This document shows, in pieces, positions 39,899 through 43,014 of a stretch of DNA of 43,014 nt. The notes under the pieces were generated by a model. The model was not told where the DNA came from, did not search any database, and saw only the letters and a program-made list of their open reading frames with translations. A program made the translations under genes and the position numbers. How positions within the stretch are numbered: the first letter of the stretch is position 1; every line of letters begins with the position of its first letter. The DNA is from a virus: IMG/VR virus record IMGVR_UViG_3300042554_001565, positions 1 to 43,014 of that record, one strand, 5' to 3'.

Positions 39899-40140
39899 TC
39901 GCCCAGCTCCGCAGAATCACGGAACATCTGGACGCAGCAGCCGAGCTGCCCGATCTTGTTGCGCTCCTGGGTCAGAATGATGGTGGTCGATATCTGTCCG
40001 TTGGGCGACTGGTATTCGTAGCCGATGGAGTTTCCGCCGCTGACGTCGCGGTCGGTCTTGCGGTTCACTCGGCGCCAACCGTCGGCTTGGGCTTCCTGGA
40101 AGGTGGCGTAGCGGGTGCGTTGGCGGATGGGCTGGGTCAT
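39895..40140 (-). CDS. Small early protein behind a hairpin/ACCACCTACC leader
   Basis: This 81-residue protein starts MTQPIRQRTRYATFQEAQAD. The pattern GWRRVNRKTDRDVSGGNSIG, then YEYQSPNGQISTTIILTQER looks like a small alpha/beta domain. Two adjacent Cys (LGCCVQMF) lie near the end. Its leader carries the repeated element (40164-40187) and no SD. Not recognised. Confidence 0.6.
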   Translation of the reverse strand: MTQPIRQRTRYATFQEAQADGWRRVNRKTDRDVSGGNSIGYEYQSPNGQISTTIILTQERNKIGQLGCCVQMFRDSAELGE

Positions 40141-40163
40141 GGTGTGGTGTGGCTAGGTGGGTA

Positions 40164-40187
40164 GGTAGGTGGCTGCCAGAGGGCAGC
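40164..40187 (-). promoter_or_regulatory. Leader element copy 1: hairpin plus CCACCTACC
   Basis: On the - strand GCTGCC-CTCT-GGCAGC (40187-40172) is followed at once by CCACCTACC, then by a CA-rich spacer to the ATG at 40140. A partial second CACCTA lies at 40154-40160. Confidence 0.7.
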
Positions 40188-40224
40188 AGAGAGGCCCGTA
40201 GGCCTCAGTGCTGGCGTCTGCGAA

Positions 40225-40563
40225 TCAGTGAATCAAGTGGGCCAGGCCGGCATCTCGCCACGGCTGCAGCTTTTCATCGGTGTGGTTCCAGCCGGGGTCG
40301 ATCCCGTGGAACCGGTAGCCGATCCGTTCGCAGAAGGCCTGAAACTTTGCTATTTCCTCGCGGAACTCTTCAACCGTCTCGCAAGTGGTCGTAGTGCAGT
40401 CGCCTTCGCAGTAGCTGAACAAAATCAGCCGCTTGGCGCTGGCCCAGTTGCCAAAGTAACTAGCGTCTTCACTGGTGTCGAGTTGCGCAAAATCGGCGGG
40501 CAGTTTGTTGTCGTAGAGGTAGCGGCTGGCTGAAGCGAAATCACGGGCGATCGTGGTTGTCAT
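40225..40563 (-). CDS. Conserved-looking early phage protein
   Basis: This 112-residue protein starts MTTTIARDFASASRYLYDNK. It contains ILFSYCEGDCTTTTCETVEE with three Cys, followed by FREEIAKFQAFCERIGYRFH. The SYCEGDxTxxTCxTxEEF pattern is familiar from uncharacterised proteins of tailed phages; function unknown. It is an own transcription or translation unit behind leader copy 2, with AACCAACC spacer and no SD. Confidence 0.6.
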   Translation of the reverse strand: MTTTIARDFASASRYLYDNKLPADFAQLDTSEDASYFGNWASAKRLILFSYCEGDCTTTTCETVEEFREEIAKFQAFCERIGYRFHGIDPGWNHTDEKLQPWRDAGLAHLIH

Positions 40564-40568
40564 CGGTC

Positions 40569-40618
40569 GGTAGGTGGTTGGTTGGTAGGTGGTGCCGGGA
40601 TTGGTGACGGCTCCCGGC
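40569..40618 (-). promoter_or_regulatory. Leader element copy 2: hairpin plus two ACCACCTACC
   Basis: On the - strand GCCGGGA (40618-40612), an 11-base loop and TCCCGGC (40600-40594) form a 7-bp stem, followed by ACCACCTACC at 40593-40584 and again at 40578-40569. The ATG at 40563 follows 5 bases later. Near-identical to copy 3 over ~45 bases. Confidence 0.75.
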
Positions 40619-40629
40619 GGGCCGGGGCC

Positions 40630-40980
40630 TCAGGCCAGCTCCAGGGCGGCCAGCAGATCGGCGCGCCGACCGCTGCGGGCCAGGGCACGGAATCCAGCTG
40701 CGCGGGCCTGTACCCGCAGCTCCCGCACGGTCAGGCACTCCAACGGCAGCACAGGCAACGTGGGAGCACGGCCAGCCCGGTCACGGGCAACGGGTGCAGC
40801 GACAGCAGCCACAGCGGCTTCAGCGGCTGCAGGTGCAGGCCGGTAGCCGGCCACCGTCAGCGCCAGCGCCACGCACGGCAACAGCACCGCACGCGCCAAA
40901 CACATCAATCCCATTGCTCCCACTGCTGCTATCTCAATCGGATGCGGATGGGCCTCTCGGCCCCGATTCGCGGTTGTCAT
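40630..40980 (-). CDS. Membrane-anchored protein with a SAP-like C-terminal domain
   Basis: This 116-residue protein has one hydrophobic segment, IEIAAVGAMGLMCLARAVLL followed by PCVALALTVAG (residues ~15-45, one or two passes), then an Ala/Pro linker (~46-75). The C-terminal ~38 residues, ECLTVRELRVQARAAGFRAL then ARSGRRADLLAALEL, fit the SAP/HeH helix-extended-helix motif that binds DNA. A DNA-to-membrane tether is thus suggested. It is preceded by leader copy 3 and has no SD. The domain call is by eye. Confidence 0.62.
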   Translation of the reverse strand: MTTANRGREAHPHPIEIAAVGAMGLMCLARAVLLPCVALALTVAGYRPAPAAAEAAVAAVAAPVARDRAGRAPTLPVLPLECLTVRELRVQARAAGFRALARSGRRADLLAALELA

Positions 40981-40997
40981 TGGTTCGTTGGTTCGTT

Positions 40998-41033
40998 GGT
41001 AGGTGGTGGCCGGGATTGGTCACGGCTCCCGGC
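40998..41033 (-). promoter_or_regulatory. Leader element copy 3: hairpin plus ACCACCTACC
   Basis: On the - strand GCCGGGA (41033-41027), an 11-base loop and TCCCGGC (41015-41009) are followed by ACCACCTACC (41007-40998) and the repetitive spacer AACGAACCAACGAACCA up to ATG 40980. Confidence 0.75.
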
Positions 41034-41045
41034 AGGCCGCGGCGA

Positions 41046-41234
41046 TCAGTAGCCCAGCCAGAACAACAACGCCTCCGCGTTGCGCTCATCCAGATGCACC
41101 CAGCTGATGCCGTGGTTGTCCTCGTAGATGTCGCTCAGGCTGAAGCCGTGCTCCTTGAGCAACTGGCAGGCATCGGCCGCGCTCAGGTTGCCCTTGTGAT
41201 CGGCATGGTCCAGCACTGAATCCCTGAATCCCAT
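41046..41234 (-). CDS. First gene of the leftward early cluster, small acidic protein
   Basis: This 62-residue protein starts MGFRDSVLDHADHKGNLSAA. It continues DACQLLKEHGFSLSDIYEDN and ends WVHLDERNAEALLFWLGY. Acidic and helical at the N-terminus; it could mimic DNA or bind a host enzyme as many first-expressed phage proteins do, but nothing specific is seen. It is preceded by leader copy 4 and has no SD. ATG 41234 is chosen because the longer frame runs through the leader. Confidence 0.6.
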   Translation of the reverse strand: MGFRDSVLDHADHKGNLSAADACQLLKEHGFSLSDIYEDNHGISWVHLDERNAEALLFWLGY

Positions 41235-41249
41235 GGGTCCGTCCCTCGT

Positions 41250-41300
41250 GGTAGGTGGGTAGGTGGTGGCCGGGCTCCGCTCTCCTTGCGGTCCCCCGGC
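41250..41300 (-). promoter_or_regulatory. Leader element copy 4: hairpin plus two ACCACCTACC-like motifs
   Basis: On the - strand GCCGGG (41300-41295) pairs with CCCGGC (41274-41269), with an inner CCGC/GCGG stem. ACCACCTACC (41267-41258) and CCCACCTACC (41259-41250) follow, then ATG 41234 after 15 bases. Confidence 0.7.
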
Positions 41301-42027
41301 TTCCTCACAATACATAGGTGGAATGGTCGGGACAGGGGCCTTTTGCTGTCCTGTTGTAAATCGTTACAGAAAGGGGTTGACGGATGGCCTCATGCCCCCA
41401 TCCTCCACTGCCAGGCGGCTCTCAGTGCTTGTTACATGCACCGAGACCCCCTGCAGCACGGTTGCTCTGCCCTCCCTGCTGCTGGGCTCCTCTGCTCTGC
41501 GGTTCTCATGGGTGGGTCAGGCCCCCGGCCGGGGGGGAACTGGCGCCGAGCGCTTGAGGGGACCCCCCGAGCAAATGCGCCACATTTTTTCCGGTGCGTT
41601 GGGGGTGAGTGCACCAGTGGTGCAGAGGATCCCGTTGTTGTGGGGTGGTTGTCTCGTACGGCTTCGCCCCCCAGCGCCCCTGGAACAGCCCGCCTCGCCG
41701 GCGGGGCATCCCGGCTCCGCTTCGCTCCGCCGGGATTCGCGCACAGGGGAAGAGGGGATGCGTGTGCTCTGGGGGTGGAGAGCAGCCTTGGGAGCCTGGA
41801 ATCAGGGAGCAGCGGTGGTCCGTGGGCCCCTGGGATCGGGGGCTGTCATGGGGTCACTAGAGAGATCATGAGATGGAATTCAGAACGGGCCAGCGGTGGG
41901 GAGGGTTTTAGGGGGTAGCCTTGGACGGGCTGTTACAAGCTCAAAACGACAACCCTCTCCACGACTGGGCTGCGAAACCAGAAGTGGATACAAGCGGGCC
42001 GTCTGACCGCCAAACCGCGATCGACGA
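41301..42027. other. Non-coding control region between the divergent halves of the genome
   Basis: There is no credible gene in 727 bases; long frames here have unnatural composition. Visible signals are a GGACAG/CTGTCC hairpin (near 41331-41352), an 8-bp hairpin ATCCCGGC/GCCGGGAT with a loop rich in gcttcgctcc (around 41707-41735), a GC-rich inverted repeat just before it, and CACTAG at 41855. TTACA occurs three times (near 41365, 41431 and 41932). This is where divergent early promoters, an origin or the attachment site would be expected. None can be fixed by eye. Confidence 0.55.
41855..41872. promoter_or_regulatory. Degenerate operator candidate C
   Basis: CACTAG at 41855-41860 is followed 12 bp later by CATGAG (41867-41872), two mismatches from CACTAG. 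It is the only other CACTAG in the window besides sites A and B. Confidence 0.3.
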
Positions 42028-42432
42028 ATGGACTCTAGGCACTTCATCAAGACCTACATGCCGGACACCAGCGCCGAGGAGGACAGGCTGCTGCTGCTGG
42101 TGCGGCAGAAGAAGTTGCAACCGCGTGACCTGGTGGTTGTGCGAGCCCTGCAGATGTGCATGTGCAAGGCCGCCGGTCGGGATCAGGGGCGGATCAAGGC
42201 CCGGTTGTGGTACCTGGCGGAGCTGACGGGGACCAAGCCGCCGCACGTCTCCACGTCGATGGCCAGGCTGCGGAGGGAGTACCTGCTGGTGCGGTGTCAG
42301 AACCCGCGTACCGGAGAGGTGTACTACCTGCTGGACCCGCATTTGTTCGCGATCGGGAGAGCCCAGAAGGAGGGGCACCTGTGGTCTCAGTTCAAGGCGG
42401 CCTTTGAGTCGGGGGGCGTCGTGGAGGACTGA
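42028..42432 (+). CDS. Winged-helix DNA-binding protein, replication-initiator (RepL)-like
   Basis: This 134-residue protein starts MDSRHFIKTYMPDTSAEEDR. A helical N-terminus is followed by IKARLWYLAELTGTKPPHVS, then TSMARLRREYLLVRCQNPRT (helix-turn-helix plus start of the wing) and GEVYYLLDPHLFAIG. The order HTH - Leu-rich helix - charged turn - YxLDPxLxxxG is that of RepL-type plasmid replication proteins and related winged-helix regulators. It is the first + strand gene after the control region. It could initiate replication or regulate the + strand genes; the sequence does not decide. Confidence 0.6.
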   Translation: MDSRHFIKTYMPDTSAEEDRLLLLVRQKKLQPRDLVVVRALQMCMCKAAGRDQGRIKARLWYLAELTGTKPPHVSTSMARLRREYLLVRCQNPRTGEVYYLLDPHLFAIGRAQKEGHLWSQFKAAFESGGVVED

Positions 42433-42465
42433 GGGCGACGGCGTTAGATTTCGGCCGATGCTGCG

Positions 42466-42481
42466 ATCCACCCGTGTACCT
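42466..42481 (+). promoter_or_regulatory. Possible + strand phage promoter at the start of the wrap-around gene
   Basis: GATCCACCCGTGTACC shares CACCCGTGTA with copy P6 (- strand, 24490-24507). It overlaps the proposed GTG start at 42474, so either the transcript would be nearly leaderless or the match is chance. Confidence 0.3.
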
Positions 42482-43014
42482 GAGCAACGCTGAGAAAGAG
42501 GCCCTGTTCCTGACTGGGTATGGCGATGTCCCGCCCTGGGCGGTGCAGCAGGGCCTGGAGCAGGCGGTGGCGCGCGGGACCTATGTGCCCGGGGAGGAGT
42601 CGCTGCGGATACGGCTGGCGGATGCGCTGGATCTGGAGGAGCGGCTTGCAGAGGCGGCACAGACTGAGCAGGCCAGCGCCGGCCAGGAAGCGCCAGGAGG
42701 CCTCCTGGTCGGCGAGGGGGATACCACAGCGGAGCAGGTAGCGGACTACCTCGCGTTTCCGGGGGGGTACGAAGACCGCCCTGGCGACGACGACGAGCGG
42801 ATGCGACTGGTAAGCCTGCTCCACCAAAATGCCGCGGCCCCCGAGCAGGCCCCCGAGCAGGCCCCCGAGCAGGCCCCCGAGGGGCCCCAGGAGGCCCCCG
42901 AGGGGCCCCAGGAGGCCCCCGAGGGGCCCCAGGAGGCCCCCGAGGTGCCCCCGAGTGGCGGATGGCGCTCTCCGCTGGAGATCGTGACGGAAGGAGCCGA
43001 GGAGGCGGAGCAGG
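42474..43014 (+). CDS. 5' part of the repeat-rich acidic protein that wraps across the contig ends
   Basis: From GTG 42474 the frame runs to the window end and continues at base 141 (total 235 residues; see 1-307). The N-terminus is VYLSNAEKEALFLTGYGDVP, then PWAVQQGLEQAVARGTYVPG, a compact helical domain. An acidic linker follows, then a low-complexity tract of three PEQA and three PEGPQEA units. No ATG is available in frame upstream, and no good SD precedes the GTG. It lies 41 bases after the winged-helix gene and upstream of terL. Not recognised; a head or packaging accessory role is inferred only from position. Confidence 0.72.
   Translation, partial: MYLSNAEKEALFLTGYGDVPPWAVQQGLEQAVARGTYVPGEESLRIRLADALDLEERLAEAAQTEQASAGQEAPGGLLVGEGDTTAEQVADYLAFPGGYEDRPGDDDERMRLVSLLHQNAAAPEQAPEQAPEQAPEGPQEAPEGPQEAPEGPQEAPEVPPSGGWRSPLEIVTEGAEEAEQ
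42842..42940. repeat. Tandem 12-base and 21-base repeats (PEQA and PEGPQEA codon repeats)
   Basis: Three copies of a 12-base unit (cgagcaggcccc) are followed by three copies of a 21-base unit (gaggggccccaggaggcccc plus c). The left end of the window shows two copies of each. Copy number therefore differs between the two views of the same locus. Confidence 0.9.

Noticed and set aside
41286-41918. 210-codon + strand frame in the control region
   Set aside because: Composition (Gly/Arg/Ser/Cys/Trp) is that of translated non-coding DNA; an overlapping frame of similar length exists and no domain is visible.
37159-42027. attP site sharing the 3' end of a host tRNA
   Set aside because: Looked for TTCGAATCC-like tRNA ends near the integrase and in the control region; none convincing on either strand.

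Overview
The window reads as one complete, circularly closed genome of a T7-like podovirus (Autographiviridae type) of about 42.85 kb with GC-rich coding. The last ~160 bases repeat the first ~140, except for one extra 21-base repeat unit at the right end. One gene runs off the right end and continues in frame at the left end. The host cannot be read directly. A cyanobacterium of the Synechococcus/Cyanobium kind is plausible: the phage promoters resemble the CACCCGTA core remembered for cyanophage Syn5, and the late genes follow cyanopodovirus order. No photosynthesis or other host-derived metabolic genes are visible.

Layout. On the + strand lie a winged-helix protein (42028-42432), a repeat-rich acidic protein that wraps across the ends (42474-43014 plus 1-307), the terminase large subunit (399-2261) and a C39-like cysteine peptidase, probably the lysin (2593-3126). 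Almost everything else is on the - strand and reads leftwards from about 41.2 kb to 2.3 kb. From 41.2 to 38.7 kb there are small early genes, several behind a repeated leader element. Next come a MarR-like regulator and a tyrosine integrase, then two small genes. A single-subunit RNA polymerase follows (33969-36380). A tightly overlapping DNA-metabolism operon comes next: SSB, RuvC-like resolvase, coiled-coil protein, zinc-ribbon protein and a T7 gp6-like 5' nuclease. The late operon runs through gp6.7/gp7.3-like proteins, portal, scaffold, capsid, tail tube A and B, four internal/ejection proteins, tail fibre, lysis-type small genes, receptor-binding candidates and the small terminase.

How it works together. 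The phage polymerase gene precedes the DNA and late genes. Five to six copies of a promoter-like motif, core CACCC(C/T)GTAGCATG, sit on the - strand at positions that match T7 phi6.5, phi10 and phi17. A strong hairpin-plus-U terminator sits after the capsid gene, exactly where T7 has Tphi. Integrase and a MarR-like regulator suggest a temperate or pseudotemperate lifestyle. A rare paired motif, CACTAG-N6-CACTAG, occurs only in front of that regulator and between the RNA polymerase and SSB genes, so one regulator may govern both operons.

Most unusual points. (1) I find no phage DNA polymerase, primase or helicase although the T7-like chassis and RNA polymerase are present. (2) The RNA polymerase naturally has Phe where T7 has Tyr639, the ribose-discriminating residue. 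(3) A hairpin plus ACCACCTACC leader element is repeated at six to seven sites. (4) One ejection protein ends in degenerate M23-like and RlpA-like domains, and another carries a ParB-like motif. (5) A zinc ribbon of NrdR type is joined to an unrelated domain in the replication operon.
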